64,000 bases of DNA, from positions 3,690,501 through 3,754,500 of the forward strand of contig NZ_CP014544.1 in the NCBI RefSeq assembly GCF_001586255.1. Reading direction: 5' to 3'. Positions 9,212-19,047 of the stretch are shown here, piece by piece. Origin of the DNA: Zhongshania aliphaticivorans. Lineage in GTDB: Bacteria; Pseudomonadota; Gammaproteobacteria; Pseudomonadales; Spongiibacteraceae. The notes beneath the pieces are model-generated. The model ran no database searches, was not told the DNA's origin, and saw only the letters and a list, made by a program, of their open reading frames with translations. The number at the start of each line of letters is the position of its first letter. Within the stretch, counting starts at the first letter, position 1. The position numbers and the translations under genes were made by a program.

Positions 9212-9878
9212 TATCGGCCCCTCCTGCGGTAACGAGGCGACCATTGCGCAGGGTGAGTAAGCGATAAGGCATTCGAGCGATCAACGCTAAGTCGTGGCTT
9301 GCAATTAATACCGTGACACCAACCTGCTTGAACTGCTCAAACAAATGCATAATTTCAGCCGAGAGCTGGGGGTCAAGGTTACCGGTGGGCTCATCGGCCA
9401 GCAATAAGGCCGGTTTATTCACTACCGCCCGAGCAATACCCACCCGCTGCTGCTCGCCACCAGACAAGGTAACAGGATTTTTACGCTCTTTATCCAGCAA
9501 GCCCACCTTGTCCAGCGCGGCGCGAACACGGCGGCCCACGTCACGATGACCGTAGCCAGCAATAATCAGTGGTAACGCAACATTGTCATATACGCTGCGA
9601 TCAAATAATAATTGGTGGTTTTGGAATACCACGCCCACTTCCCGGCGCACTTCGGGAATATGACGCACCGCCAACTTCGACAGATTGCGCCCACCAACAA
9701 TAACTTGGCCGGTGCTGGCGCGCTCCATCACCATAATCAGCTTCAGCAAGGTGCTTTTTCCGGCGCCGCTATGGCCGGTTAAAAACCGCATTTCGCCACG
9801 GGGAATATGAAAACTCACATCGGTGAGTGCCTCATGACCGCCTTCGTAGCGTTTGCTGACTTGATCAAATTGAATCAT
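9198..9878 (-). CDS. ftsE: Cell division ATP-binding protein FtsE
   Basis: 226 residues. This ABC ATPase energises FtsX. Walker A is GHSGAGKSTLLK, the signature is LSGGEQQRVGIARA, and Walker B is LLLADEPTGNLD, with the H-loop in LIASHDLAL. The start overlaps the ftsY stop by four bases (ATGA), so ftsY-ftsE-ftsX reads as one coupled unit. Confidence 0.97.
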   Translation of the reverse strand: MIQFDQVSKRYEGGHEALTDVSFHIPRGEMRFLTGHSGAGKSTLLKLIMVMERASTGQVIVGGRNLSKLAVRHIPEVRREVGVVFQNHQLLFDRSVYDNVALPLIIAGYGHRDVGRRVRAALDKVGLLDKERKNPVTLSGGEQQRVGIARAVVNKPALLLADEPTGNLDPQLSAEIMHLFEQFKQVGVTVLIASHDLALIARMPYRLLTLRNGRLVTAGGADNGPE

Positions 9879-10993
9879 TGCTGTTTTTGTGTCCAGCCAA
9901 ATAAGGCGCCAACAAACTCTGAGGCGCGGAAGGGACGCAGATCTAAAATACCTTCGCCGACCCCAATGAAGCGAATAGGAATGCCCAGCTGCTTGCTTAT
10001 CGCAAACACAATGCCGCCCTTGGCAGTGCCGTCCAGCTTGGTCAAGGTCAGGCCGGTCACGCCGACCGCCTCCTGAAAATGCTTAGCTTGCGCTAAGGCA
10101 TTTTGACCAGTCCCCGCATCTAGCACGAGCATGACCTCATGGGGCGCCTCGGGGTCGAGCTTCTTCAGCACGCGCACCACCTTCTTCAGCTCTTCCATCA
10201 AATTGTCTTTATTGTGCAAACGGCCTGCGGTGTCCGCAATCAAAATATCGACTTTACGCGACTTGGCGGCTTGCAGCGCATCGAATAACACCGAGGCGCT
10301 ATCAGCGCCAGTGTGCTGGGCAATGACCGGCACCTCATTGCGTTCGCCCCACACCTGCAGCTGCTCTACCGCTGCCGCGCGGAAGGTATCGCCCGCCGCA
10401 AGCATGACAGAACGGCCACCAGCTTGAAATTGCTTGGCCAGCTTACCAATAGTGGTGGTTTTGCCCACGCCGTTAACCCCGACCATAAGAATGACGTAGG
10501 GGCCGGGGCCGTCGGGAATCACCAATTCTTCTTCGGCAGCCGCTAGCAAAGTACTCAATTCTTCTTGCAGAGCGACGTAGAGCGTTTCAGGGTTATCCAA
10601 TTCTTTACGAGAGACCCGCCGGGTGAGATTGCCAATAATCTCTTGAGTGGCATCCACTCCAACATCGGCCATCAGCAAATGGGTTTCAATCTCTTCGAGG
10701 AGCTCGTCGTCGATCTCTTTACGACCGAGAAAAAGATTGGCCATGCCCTCGCCCAACTGGGCGCCGGTCTTACTCAGGCCTTCGCGGAAACGCACCAGCA
10801 GGGAGGCCTGCTCTTCTGGCGTTAATTCCAGGTGTTGCCAAGGCGCGATTTCTTTATCGTCGATAAAGCCTTCCGCCGCCGCCAGCGCCGCCTGATCTTC
10901 TTCTGAGCCGACAAAAGACTCCTTAAAGCGGGCGAATAAGCCCTTCTTGACGACTTCGGCTTCGATCTCGGGCAGCTTTGAATTCTCTGTCAT
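9875..10993 (-). CDS. ftsY: Signal recognition particle receptor FtsY
   Basis: 372 residues. FtsY is the GTPase that docks SRP-ribosome complexes at the membrane. An acidic N-terminal A domain (about 1-70) is followed by the helical N domain and the G domain with GVNGVGKTTTIGKLA (G1), the DTFRAAAVEQL region, DTAGR (G3) and TKLDGTAKGG (G4). The ATG is at 10991-10993. It heads the ftsYEX-rpoH block and is divergent from rsmD, 86 bp away, the classic arrangement. Confidence 0.97.
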   Translation of the reverse strand: MTENSKLPEIEAEVVKKGLFARFKESFVGSEEDQAALAAAEGFIDDKEIAPWQHLELTPEEQASLLVRFREGLSKTGAQLGEGMANLFLGRKEIDDELLEEIETHLLMADVGVDATQEIIGNLTRRVSRKELDNPETLYVALQEELSTLLAAAEEELVIPDGPGPYVILMVGVNGVGKTTTIGKLAKQFQAGGRSVMLAAGDTFRAAAVEQLQVWGERNEVPVIAQHTGADSASVLFDALQAAKSRKVDILIADTAGRLHNKDNLMEELKKVVRVLKKLDPEAPHEVMLVLDAGTGQNALAQAKHFQEAVGVTGLTLTKLDGTAKGGIVFAISKQLGIPIRFIGVGEGILDLRPFRASEFVGALFGWTQKQQ

Positions 10994-11079
10994 GCGGGTA
11001 TTTATATTCCGTTAAGGTTTACAGTATAAATAAAAGCCGTATCCTACCATTTCTCTGAGTAACTGGCACCGGAAACACC

Positions 11080-11697
11080 ATGCCCAAAGCCCCCCGCAAT
11101 TCAGGCCCCCAAACGACCACAAGCACCCGCCAACAAGGCAGCTTGAGAATCATCGGTGGCCAGTGGCGCAGCCGCAAGCTCGATTTTGAGGGCGCCGCGG
11201 GTCTGCGGCCGACCAGTGACCGCATACGCGAAACCCTGTTTAACTGGCTTAACCCCACTATTCACGGCGCCCGTTGCCTCGATTTATTTGCCGGTTCTGG
11301 GGCATTGGGGCTCGAGGCGCTATCGCGCTATGCCGCACACTGCGACTTTGTCGATACAGATCGCAACAGCTGCCAGCAAATACGCCAGCAGCTTGAGAAT
11401 TTGCGCTGCCCCCACGCCACGGTGCACAGCAAAGAAGCCTTAGCATTTCTGAACAAAAGCGCGCAGAGCTACAATATTATTTTTCTGGACCCACCATTTC
11501 ACTTGGACTTGCTCGCGCCGGTTATCGGCACCCTAGCTCGCCACGCCCTTAAGCCCCACACCCAGATATATATAGAAACCGCCAGCGACGAGGCGCTACC
11601 CGCCTTACCCGCCAATTGGCAAATCGACAAAGAGAAAAAGGCAGGGCAGGTGGTTTATCGACTGATATCGGTTGTGGAAGAAGCGCCACTAGCTTGA
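11080..11697 (+). CDS. rsmD: 16S rRNA (guanine(966)-N2)-methyltransferase RsmD
   Basis: 205 residues. It methylates G966 of 16S rRNA in assembled 30S subunits. Recognisable are the N-terminal LRIIGGQWRSRKL, the RPTSDRIRETLFNWL block, the SAM loop CLDLFAGSGALGLEALSR and the catalytic DPPF motif in IIFLDPPFHLD. It is divergent from ftsY as in most gammaproteobacteria. The copper island starts 64 bp downstream. Confidence 0.95.
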   Translation: MPKAPRNSGPQTTTSTRQQGSLRIIGGQWRSRKLDFEGAAGLRPTSDRIRETLFNWLNPTIHGARCLDLFAGSGALGLEALSRYAAHCDFVDTDRNSCQQIRQQLENLRCPHATVHSKEALAFLNKSAQSYNIIFLDPPFHLDLLAPVIGTLARHALKPHTQIYIETASDEALPALPANWQIDKEKKAGQVVYRLISVVEEAPLA

Positions 11698-11761
11698 CGC
11701 GCTGGCAAAGCAAGTCGAGAATAGCTGAACTACCCCTACGCATTTGGCTGTAGCTACCTAG

Positions 11762-12142
11762 ATGACACATAGGCTAACCAAGCATTTACATATTATTTTG
11801 CTGTTACTGAGTTTACTAGCTCAGTCCTATGCCTATGCCTACGCACCCTGCCCAGAACAGATGGATATGACTTCACCGTCTGCGCTAATGATGCCTGCCG
11901 ATCACAGCAACATGGACATGGCCCATCCCACAGTCACACCGACACTGAGCGACACCAGTCACAACTGCTGCGACACCCAGCAAAGCGACTGCCCGAAAAG
12001 TAGTTGCGCCACCGCTGCACTACTGACTAACAGTAGTGTGATTGGCATTCATTCAACATCACTGACTCTCGCCCAATTTAGCCTTCGGCACCCCAAACCC
12101 GCCCCACGCCCCAGCCTGTACCGCCCGCCCATATACAGCTAA
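11762..12142 (+). CDS. Small exported Cys/His/Met-rich protein (possible metal binding)
   Basis: 126 residues with a Sec signal peptide (hydrophobic LHIILLLLSLLAQSYA). A Met/His-rich stretch follows (MDMTSPSALMMPADHSNMDM) and then a CCDTQQSDCPKSSC cluster. The composition resembles small copper-linked proteins (CopL or DUF2946-like) often found at the head of Cus-type clusters. It precedes the DUF411 gene by 127 bp on the same strand. A role as periplasmic copper buffer or sensor is inference from composition and context; no family was firmly recognised. Confidence 0.6.
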   Translation: MTHRLTKHLHIILLLLSLLAQSYAYAYAPCPEQMDMTSPSALMMPADHSNMDMAHPTVTPTLSDTSHNCCDTQQSDCPKSSCATAALLTNSSVIGIHSTSLTLAQFSLRHPKPAPRPSLYRPPIYS

Positions 12143-12269
12143 CACAGGACAATTGCGCCTATTTGTCGCGCTAATTTCTGTTAATCGACCAAGAGCACGA
12201 CAGCATCAACACGTCTATATGCCCGCCTTGGTTTATTGATTTAAAAGCTATGTTTATCGCGGAGCGATC

Positions 12270-12773
12270 ATGACTATTTCTAAACTTAAAGCCTATCTGT
12301 TTCTTTTTGTAATCGGTGCCGCAATAAGCACCTATAGCCAGGCTGAAACTGCAGCTGCAACACCCCAGCTTGCACCTAGCACGGCATTATCAGTACACAA
12401 AAATCCCAACTGCGGCTGCTGTGGCGTCTGGATCGAGCATGCCCAGCAGCACGGTTTCACCACCACGGTTCAAAACCATGTAAACCTCAATGGCCTAAAA
12501 GCGGAGCTTGGCATTCCCGTCGGTTTGCAAGCCTGCCACACTTCAGTCTCTAGTGACGGCTTTGTGTTTGAAGGCCATATCCCAGCTCGCTATATCACCC
12601 AGTTTTTAGCCGAAAAGCCCAGCGGCGCCCGTGGCTTGATTGTCGCAAACATGCCCATGGGCAGCCCCGGTATGGACATGGGTCGCGGCTTTCAGCCCTA
12701 TGACATTTTGCTGCTATTAGACAACGGCAACACCGAGGTGTACGCCACCATTAATAGCAAAGCGCAACAGTAA
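12270..12773 (+). CDS. DUF411 periplasmic metal-binding protein
   Basis: 167 residues with a signal peptide cleaved near SQAETA. The DUF411 core has the motif HKNPNCGCCGVW, a QACHTS motif and a Met-rich loop (ANMPMGSPGMDMG), all plausible Cu(I) ligands. The family occurs beside copper/silver efflux systems and is thought to hand over or buffer copper in the periplasm. Its stop overlaps the start of the TolC-like gene (TAATG), so it is the first of four translationally coupled genes. Confidence 0.85.
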   Translation: MTISKLKAYLFLFVIGAAISTYSQAETAAATPQLAPSTALSVHKNPNCGCCGVWIEHAQQHGFTTTVQNHVNLNGLKAELGIPVGLQACHTSVSSDGFVFEGHIPARYITQFLAEKPSGARGLIVANMPMGSPGMDMGRGFQPYDILLLLDNGNTEVYATINSKAQQ

Positions 12774-14047
12774 TGGGCAGCGCAAATCGACGTCGCCACC
12801 AAGTGGCGTTAGCTAGCCTGTGCCTGCTCATATCTGGCGCGGCGGCAGGCCTCAGCCTAGACCGCGCCATTCAGCTTGCCCAGGCCAACGACCCCTGGCA
12901 ACAAGGCAGCCAGCTCAGGGAAAGTGCGCTGGCTGCCGAAGCAATCTCGGCATCTACCCTGCCGGACCCAATCCTGAGCTTTGGCGCCGCAAACTTACCC
13001 ACCGACAGCTTCGATATTCGACAGGAGGGCATGACACAGACGAGTATTGGTTTTACCCAGCGGCTGCCGCGAGGGGATAGCCGCTTGCTCATGAGCACGC
13101 AAAAACGACAATTAAGTCAGCAGCAAGCCATGTTACGCGCAGATCGCCGAGCTAAGGTGGCCGTTACCGTCAGCCAACTATGGCTAGAGGGTTATCGCGC
13201 GGAGCAGAGCATGGCCTTAATTGAACGTACCCGCCCGCTCTTCGAACAGTTACTGACACTGAGCCGCAGCAACTACGGTGCAGGACTTGCCAGGGCTGGA
13301 CAACAGGACATCATTAGCGCAGAGCTCGCACTCAGCCGTCTGGATGATCGGCTACTCATGTTACAACAACAGCGAGATACCGCACGTGATCAACTTAGCG
13401 AGTGGCTTGGCACAGAAGCAATTACGGCGTTCAGCACCGACACTTTTCGCGATATTCGCATTCGAGATATCAAGGATCGTCGCCTAACCTCCGCACTCCA
13501 GGCCCACCCAGCGATTCGTGCTATTGAACAAACAATTGCCGTCGCACAAAGCGACGTCGCCCTGCGCCGAGAGCAGTACAAAGCCGAGTGGGCCGTAAAT
13601 GCTAAGTATGCACACCGGGCAGATGACCCATTGGGCAATGATCGCGCCGATTTATTTTCAATCGGAGTGAGTGTCGACCTGCCCCTGTTTACCGCCAAGC
13701 GCCAAGATCAAAACTTGAGCGCCGCCCAAGCCCGCGCCGAGGCCAATCGCACCGACAAGGCCTTACTTCTACGCAAAATGATGGCCAATTTAAAAACCCA
13801 GTTCAACCGGCTTCAAGGCATTGACGAACGCCTAACACTTTATAACAGCCGCTTATTGCGCGAAGCCAGGAAGCAAGTCAGCGTCAACCTAAACGCCTAC
13901 CAAAATGATAAAGGTGACTTTAGGGAGGTGATCCAAGCCCAGATTGATGCGCTCAACGTCGACATTGACGCGCTCAACCTCCGTATTGACCGCCAGAAAA
14001 CCAGCGTTAACATCGCTTACCTACTCGCCGGAGAACACCATGAGTAG
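12773..14047 (+). CDS. cusC: Outer membrane efflux protein, CusC/TolC family
   Basis: 424 residues. A Sec signal peptide precedes two OEP repeats of long helices. The second repeat contains the channel strand SIGVSVDLPLFTAKRQDQNL. It would form the outer-membrane duct of the tripartite copper/silver exporter. No lipobox cysteine is seen at the signal cleavage, unlike E. coli CusC. The start overlaps the DUF411 stop by one base, and the end overlaps cusB by eight bases. The symbol is assigned from context with the CusB and CusA homologues. Confidence 0.85.
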   Translation: MGSANRRRHQVALASLCLLISGAAAGLSLDRAIQLAQANDPWQQGSQLRESALAAEAISASTLPDPILSFGAANLPTDSFDIRQEGMTQTSIGFTQRLPRGDSRLLMSTQKRQLSQQQAMLRADRRAKVAVTVSQLWLEGYRAEQSMALIERTRPLFEQLLTLSRSNYGAGLARAGQQDIISAELALSRLDDRLLMLQQQRDTARDQLSEWLGTEAITAFSTDTFRDIRIRDIKDRRLTSALQAHPAIRAIEQTIAVAQSDVALRREQYKAEWAVNAKYAHRADDPLGNDRADLFSIGVSVDLPLFTAKRQDQNLSAAQARAEANRTDKALLLRKMMANLKTQFNRLQGIDERLTLYNSRLLREARKQVSVNLNAYQNDKGDFREVIQAQIDALNVDIDALNLRIDRQKTSVNIAYLLAGEHHE

Positions 14048-15290
14048 CAGTAAAAATATTTTTATTATTTCAGTTTGCGGTGGCGTTTTACTCGGCGCCT
14101 TACTGGGCGTGTATATTATTGCGCCGCAAACCACATCAGCAATAAGCAGCACGGCAGGTGACTCACCACCCGAACCGCTGTATTGGGTCGCGCCCATGGA
14201 CCCCGACTTTCGCCGTGCTGCCCCCGGGAAGTCGCCAATGGGCATGGACTTACTACCGGTCTACGCCGACAGCAGCGCCAACAAAAACAGCCCCGGCACT
14301 GTCACAATTGCTGCTGATGTTATTAATAACTTAGGGGTGCGAACCGCACAAGCCCGCTACGGGGAATTCACCCAAACCATCACTGCACCAGCAACTATTC
14401 AGTTTAATGAAGATCAACTTCAACGTGTCCAGCCACGGGTCGAGGGCTGGGTACAAAAACTCTACGCCCACGCAGAGGGTGATACCGTCACCGCAGGAGA
14501 GCCACTTTATACACTTTACTCTCCAGCTCTGGTTACCGCCCAAGAACAGTTTCTGATGGCACTAGAGCGCAACAATCAGGAACTGAGCATGAGCGCCGAG
14601 CAACGCTTGCTTAACTTAGAAATTGCCCCTTCAATAATTAATGAAATTAAGCGCACTCGTACCGCCTTGCACAGTATTACCCTCTTGGCGCCGCGCTCCG
14701 GTGTGCTCAGTGAACTCAATATTCGTGAAGGCGATTACGTCGCGCCCGGCAAGGCCATCGCCACCATCGCCACCTTGGATTCAGTGTGGGCTATAGCCGA
14801 CATTATTGGCGGTCAGAGCAGCAGCATTGCCATTGGCGATCAAGCAAGCCTAAGTATTGATGGTATTCCCAATCGCACTTGGTCCGCCGCCGTAGAGTAT
14901 ATTTACCCAACACTGAGCGAGGTTAATCGTAGCCAACGACTCCGCCTGAAGATCGACAACGATACACGCATACTTAAACCTAATATGTTTGCCCGCGTTA
15001 ATTTAACTCAGCAAGCAAACACCAAAAGCGTGATCATTCCCAAAGAAGCTGTCATTCGCAGTAGCGAGCAAAACCGCGTAGTACTCGCTTTAGGCAATGG
15101 CCGCTTTAAGGCCGTTGCCGTCAAAACGGGAAAATTCAATGACCGCGAGGCCGAAATCATTCACGGTATTGAGGCCAACGACGAGGTAGTTGTTTCCGCG
15201 CAATTTTTATTAGATTCGGAATCCAGCAAAGATTCTGATTTTATACGCATGAATCACAGCAACGCGCCATCGGCAAAGGTTACGCCATGA
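14040..15290 (+). CDS. cusB: Copper/silver efflux periplasmic adaptor CusB
   Basis: 416 residues. It has an N-terminal membrane anchor (FIISVCGGVLLGALLGVYII) and a CusB-type metal-binding segment with APMDPDF and PGKSPMGMDLLPVYAD, whose Met residues match the Cu(I)/Ag(I) site of CusB. The barrel-sandwich and beta-barrel adaptor domains follow (RVEGWVQKLYAHAEGDTV). It links the RND pump to the outer-membrane channel and can pass metal to CusA. The ATG at 14040 has GGAGAA upstream; the longer frame from 13944 reads inside cusC and is rejected. It overlaps cusA by ATGA. Confidence 0.92.
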   Translation: MSSSKNIFIISVCGGVLLGALLGVYIIAPQTTSAISSTAGDSPPEPLYWVAPMDPDFRRAAPGKSPMGMDLLPVYADSSANKNSPGTVTIAADVINNLGVRTAQARYGEFTQTITAPATIQFNEDQLQRVQPRVEGWVQKLYAHAEGDTVTAGEPLYTLYSPALVTAQEQFLMALERNNQELSMSAEQRLLNLEIAPSIINEIKRTRTALHSITLLAPRSGVLSELNIREGDYVAPGKAIATIATLDSVWAIADIIGGQSSSIAIGDQASLSIDGIPNRTWSAAVEYIYPTLSEVNRSQRLRLKIDNDTRILKPNMFARVNLTQQANTKSVIIPKEAVIRSSEQNRVVLALGNGRFKAVAVKTGKFNDREAEIIHGIEANDEVVVSAQFLLDSESSKDSDFIRMNHSNAPSAKVTP

Positions 15291-18200
15291 TTAGCCGCAT
15301 TATTTACTGGTCGGTGGCGAATCGTTTTTTCATCCTACTTGCCACCGCAATTTTAATTGGCGCAGGTCTGTACGCCGTTAAAACTACCCCTGTCGACGCT
15401 ATTCCCGACCTGTCTGACGTTCAGGTCATTATTAAAACAAGCTACCCTGGGCAAGCCCCGCAAGTGGTTGAAGATCAAGTTACTTACCCGCTGTCCAGCG
15501 CTATGTTGGCAGTACCCGGCGCAGTGACGGTGCGGGGCTTTTCGTTTTTTGGCGACTCCTATGTCTATATTATTTTTGATGAAGACACCGCCCCCTACTG
15601 GGCACGTAGTCGGGTACTGGAATACCTGAGCCAAGTCAGCCCCAATTTGCCCGCCACCGCGAGGCCACAACTCGGCCCCGACGCCACCGGTGTTGGCTGG
15701 ATTTATCTTTACGCCCTGACTGACCCGACGGGCCAGCACGACATCAGTCAGCTGCGCAGCCTGCAGGATTGGTTTTTAAAATACGAATTACAAACTGTTG
15801 CAGGGGTCTCTGAGGTCGCCACGATTGGCGGCATGGTTAAGCAGTATCAGGTAGAAGTAGACCCGCACAAATTACGCGCCTACAACATCCCCCTCGCCCA
15901 TATTCAAATGGCGATTCAGCGCGGCAATCAGGAAGTCGGCGCCTCGGTGATCGAAATGAGTGAAGCCGAGTATATTATTCGCGCCAGCGGTTATATCCGC
16001 AGTGTCGACGACCTCGGCAATATTCCACTAGGCCAATCTGTAAACGGCTCGCCGCTGCTACTCAAGCATGTTGCCAACATACACCTTGGCCCGCAAATGC
16101 GCAGGGGCATTGCCGAACTCAATGGCGAGGGTGAAACCGTCGGTGGCGTAATAGTCATGCGCTTCGGCGAAAATGCCCAGAAAACCATCGCTGGGGTAAA
16201 GGCCAAGCTTGAGACATTAAAAAGTGGCCTGCCAGCCGGTGTAGAAATCGTCACCGTGCATGACCGATCTGCGCTCATCGAGCGTTCGGTGAAAAACTTG
16301 ACCCACAAGCTGCTTGAAGAATTAATCATGGTCGCCGTAATCTGCATAGTATTTTTAATGCATGTGCGTTCAGCTTTAGTGGCCATCATCAGCTTGCCTG
16401 TGGCTATTTTAGCTGCCTTTATCGTGATGAAAGTGCAGGGAATTAACGCCAACATCATGTCCTTGGGGGGGATTGCCATTGCCATTGGCGCGATGATTGA
16501 CGGTGCCATTGTCATGATTGAAAACATGCACAAACATATTCAAGACACGCCACTGACCCCAGAAAATCGCTGGCAGATTGTAGGCCAATCCGCCGCCGAG
16601 GTTGGCCCAGCGCTTTTCTTTAGCCTGCTAATCATTACCGTAAGTTTTGTACCGGTGTTTACTTTAGAGGCCCAAGAGGGCCGTATGTTCTCGCCACTGG
16701 CCTATACCAAAACCTATGCCATGGCGGCCTCGGCAATTTTGGCGATTACCTTGGTGCCAGTATTAATGGGCTATTTTATTCGCGGTAAGATTTTAGCCGA
16801 AAATAAAAACCCTATTAACCGCGCCTTAATCGCTGGCTACCTGCCCGTGCTCCGCCAAGTATTACAACACCCCAAAAAAACCCTAGGCTTCGCAGTTCTT
16901 GCCTGCACGATTAGCCTGTGGCCCATTAGCCAGATTGGCAGCGAATTTATGCCCTCCCTCGACGAGGGCGACTTAATGTATATGCCCACGACCTACCCCG
17001 CCATTTCTATCGGTAAAGCGCGGGAGTTGCTACAGCAAACTGACAAGCTCATTCGCACGGTACCCGAAGTGAAAACCGTGTTCGGCAAAATTGGCCGCGC
17101 CGACACCGCAACCGATCCCGCCCCGCTCACCATGATAGAAACCTATATTCAGTTTCATCCTCAGAGTGAGTGGCGGCCGGGCTTAAGCAAAGACGACTTA
17201 CGCGCCGAGCTTGATCGGGTAGTTCAGCTACCCGGCGTAACGAACAATTGGGTTATGCCAATAAAAACCCGTATTGATATGTTGGCCACCGGCATTAAAA
17301 CCCCAGTCGGTATTAAAGTTTCTGGCCCAGATTTACAAACTATTCAGGATATTGGTCAGCGCCTTGAAACCTTACTGCAAGACCTACTAGGCACCACCTC
17401 CGTGTATTCCGAAAGAGTCGCCGGAGGCCGCTATCTGAGCATCGATATCCAGCGCGAACAGGCCGCACGTTACGGATTAAATATTGCCGATATCCAACAG
17501 ATCATCAGCACCGCCATTGGCGGCATGAATATAGGGCAAACAGTCGAGGGTCGAGAACGCTACCCAATTAATTTACGCTACCCCCAAGAGTACCGAGACT
17601 CTCCCGAGCAAATAGCCCTGCTGCCCATCATCACCCCGGATGGCCAATACATCGCCCTTGGCGACGTTGCGACTATTGCAATAGAAAGCGGCCCACCAGG
17701 TATTAAAAGTGAAAATGCGCGTATCAATGGCTGGACCTATATCGACGTAAACAATGTGGATGTCGGCAGCTATGTCGCCAGTGCCCAGCAACGGCTTAAA
17801 GATCAACTTACACTCCCCGCTGGCTACGCATTAACGTGGGCTGGCCAATACGAATATATGGCGCGCGCCAAAGCCAAGCTCAGCTATGTTGCACCACTGA
17901 CCTTGGCCATTATTGTAGTGCTGCTCTACCTCAATTTTCGGCGGATGACCGAGGTAGCAATTATCCTAGCGAGTCTGCCATTGGCCTTGGTTGGCAGTGT
18001 GTGGCTAATGTACCTGCTGGGCTATAACTTTTCGGTCGCCAGCGGTGTCGGCTTTATTGCTCTTGCTGGGGTTGCGATCGAGATTGGTGTACTGATGCTG
18101 GTGTATTTAAACCAAGCATGGCGAGGCGCGGACAACACAGACATCAGTGATGAGGACTTAAAGTCCCTGATTATTCGCGGTGCAGGCCTGCGCGTTAGGC

Positions 18201-18388
18201 CTATCATAATGACCGCAGGCGCTACTATCGCGGGTCTACTGCCGATTTTATCGAGCAGCGGCACCGGTTCGGAAATAATGAACCGGCTGGCTGCACCCAT
18301 GGTCGGCGGCATGATTAGCGCCGTGATATTAACCCTGCTAGTGATACCGGCAATCTTTTATTTGTGGCGAAAATCTGCATTAAATTAA
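15287..18388 (+). CDS. cusA: Copper/silver efflux RND transporter CusA
   Basis: 1033 residues of a heavy-metal-efflux RND pump with twelve predicted helices and two periplasmic loops. The three methionines of the Cu(I)/Ag(I) site are present: Met566 (YMPTTYP), Met616 (LTMIETYIQ) and Met665 (RIDMLATGIK). Each is offset by seven from Met573, Met623 and Met672 of E. coli CusA. The proton-relay Asp405 lies in GAMIDGAIVMIEN. These residues argue for monovalent copper/silver rather than Zn/Co/Cd export. The gene is coupled to cusB, and its stop overlaps the end of the convergent TetR gene. Confidence 0.95.
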   Translation: MISRIIYWSVANRFFILLATAILIGAGLYAVKTTPVDAIPDLSDVQVIIKTSYPGQAPQVVEDQVTYPLSSAMLAVPGAVTVRGFSFFGDSYVYIIFDEDTAPYWARSRVLEYLSQVSPNLPATARPQLGPDATGVGWIYLYALTDPTGQHDISQLRSLQDWFLKYELQTVAGVSEVATIGGMVKQYQVEVDPHKLRAYNIPLAHIQMAIQRGNQEVGASVIEMSEAEYIIRASGYIRSVDDLGNIPLGQSVNGSPLLLKHVANIHLGPQMRRGIAELNGEGETVGGVIVMRFGENAQKTIAGVKAKLETLKSGLPAGVEIVTVHDRSALIERSVKNLTHKLLEELIMVAVICIVFLMHVRSALVAIISLPVAILAAFIVMKVQGINANIMSLGGIAIAIGAMIDGAIVMIENMHKHIQDTPLTPENRWQIVGQSAAEVGPALFFSLLIITVSFVPVFTLEAQEGRMFSPLAYTKTYAMAASAILAITLVPVLMGYFIRGKILAENKNPINRALIAGYLPVLRQVLQHPKKTLGFAVLACTISLWPISQIGSEFMPSLDEGDLMYMPTTYPAISIGKARELLQQTDKLIRTVPEVKTVFGKIGRADTATDPAPLTMIETYIQFHPQSEWRPGLSKDDLRAELDRVVQLPGVTNNWVMPIKTRIDMLATGIKTPVGIKVSGPDLQTIQDIGQRLETLLQDLLGTTSVYSERVAGGRYLSIDIQREQAARYGLNIADIQQIISTAIGGMNIGQTVEGRERYPINLRYPQEYRDSPEQIALLPIITPDGQYIALGDVATIAIESGPPGIKSENARINGWTYIDVNNVDVGSYVASAQQRLKDQLTLPAGYALTWAGQYEYMARAKAKLSYVAPLTLAIIVVLLYLNFRRMTEVAIILASLPLALVGSVWLMYLLGYNFSVASGVGFIALAGVAIEIGVLMLVYLNQAWRGADNTDISDEDLKSLIIRGAGLRVRPIIMTAGATIAGLLPILSSSGTGSEIMNRLAAPMVGGMISAVILTLLVIPAIFYLWRKSALN

Positions 18389-18975
18389 TGATTAGAAAAC
18401 AGTGAGAACACGCGTTTAATCATAGTGCGGCTGTCGTAGTCGGGATTCATTCCGACCATTAAGGCTGCCTCGGTTAAGCTCCCCACTAACATCCGCATTG
18501 CGAACTCTTGATCAAGCTTAGTAAGCGAGGACTTTATCTTCAGCCCGCCCTGCCCTTGAACAAGCATTGCCCGAACCTGTTTAACCACTGCGGTATTAGC
18601 CAGGCGCTCCCGCCCCAAAATATGAGGACCATCTACGAGCACAATTTGCACAAAGCCCGGCTGCTGGCAGCAATCGATAAAACAGTCCCACGCTTCATAT
18701 AAAATACTCAGCGAACTGGGGTCTAATTCAAGCAGGCGATTTAATAATAGACTTTCTTGGGCTTCAACAACGGCTGCAAACAATTGAATTTTATTGCCAA
18801 AATAATGATAGATCGGGCGAATAGTCAGGCCGGTGTCAGTGGCAATATCTTCCAGCGACGTTGCCGTGAAACCTTTGTTGGCAAACACGGTAATCGCGCT
18901 CGCCAAGACCAGACTGCGGGTTTCTTCGCGCCGTTGCGATTGGGTTTTTCGGGCCGTAGCTTTTAATACGGGCAT
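18385..18975 (-). CDS. TetR/AcrR family transcriptional regulator
   Basis: 196 residues from the ATG at 18973-18975. The N-terminal DNA-binding domain has VFANKGFTATSLEDIATDTG then LTIRPIYHYFGNKIQLFAAV, a typical TetR helix-turn-helix. The C-terminal ligand domain resembles TetR_C-type regulators of degradative genes. It is divergent from the Fe-S-motif OYE at 19102, and a 35-bp palindrome lies between them, so that gene and itself are the likely targets. Its 3' end overlaps cusA by four bases tail-to-tail, which does not by itself imply control of the cus genes. AGGAAG lies about 11 bases before the start. Confidence 0.88.
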   Translation of the reverse strand: MPVLKATARKTQSQRREETRSLVLASAITVFANKGFTATSLEDIATDTGLTIRPIYHYFGNKIQLFAAVVEAQESLLLNRLLELDPSSLSILYEAWDCFIDCCQQPGFVQIVLVDGPHILGRERLANTAVVKQVRAMLVQGQGGLKIKSSLTKLDQEFAMRMLVGSLTEAALMVGMNPDYDSRTMIKRVFSLFSNH

Positions 18976-19047
18976 GGCATACAAACTTCCTATTTAACAG
19001 CCTACATGGGCATTCAAGTCATGGCACAAGTTTAACTTGCTGGCCAA

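Noticed and set aside
15991-16533. 180-codon frame antisense to cusA
   Set aside because: Its Met/Thr/Ile-rich sequence mirrors the membrane helices of cusA and it has no independent support.
18385-18975. TetR protein as the regulator of the cus genes
   Set aside because: It is convergent with cusA, and the strong palindrome lies on its other side, before the OYE gene; no matching palindrome is seen before 11762 or 12270.
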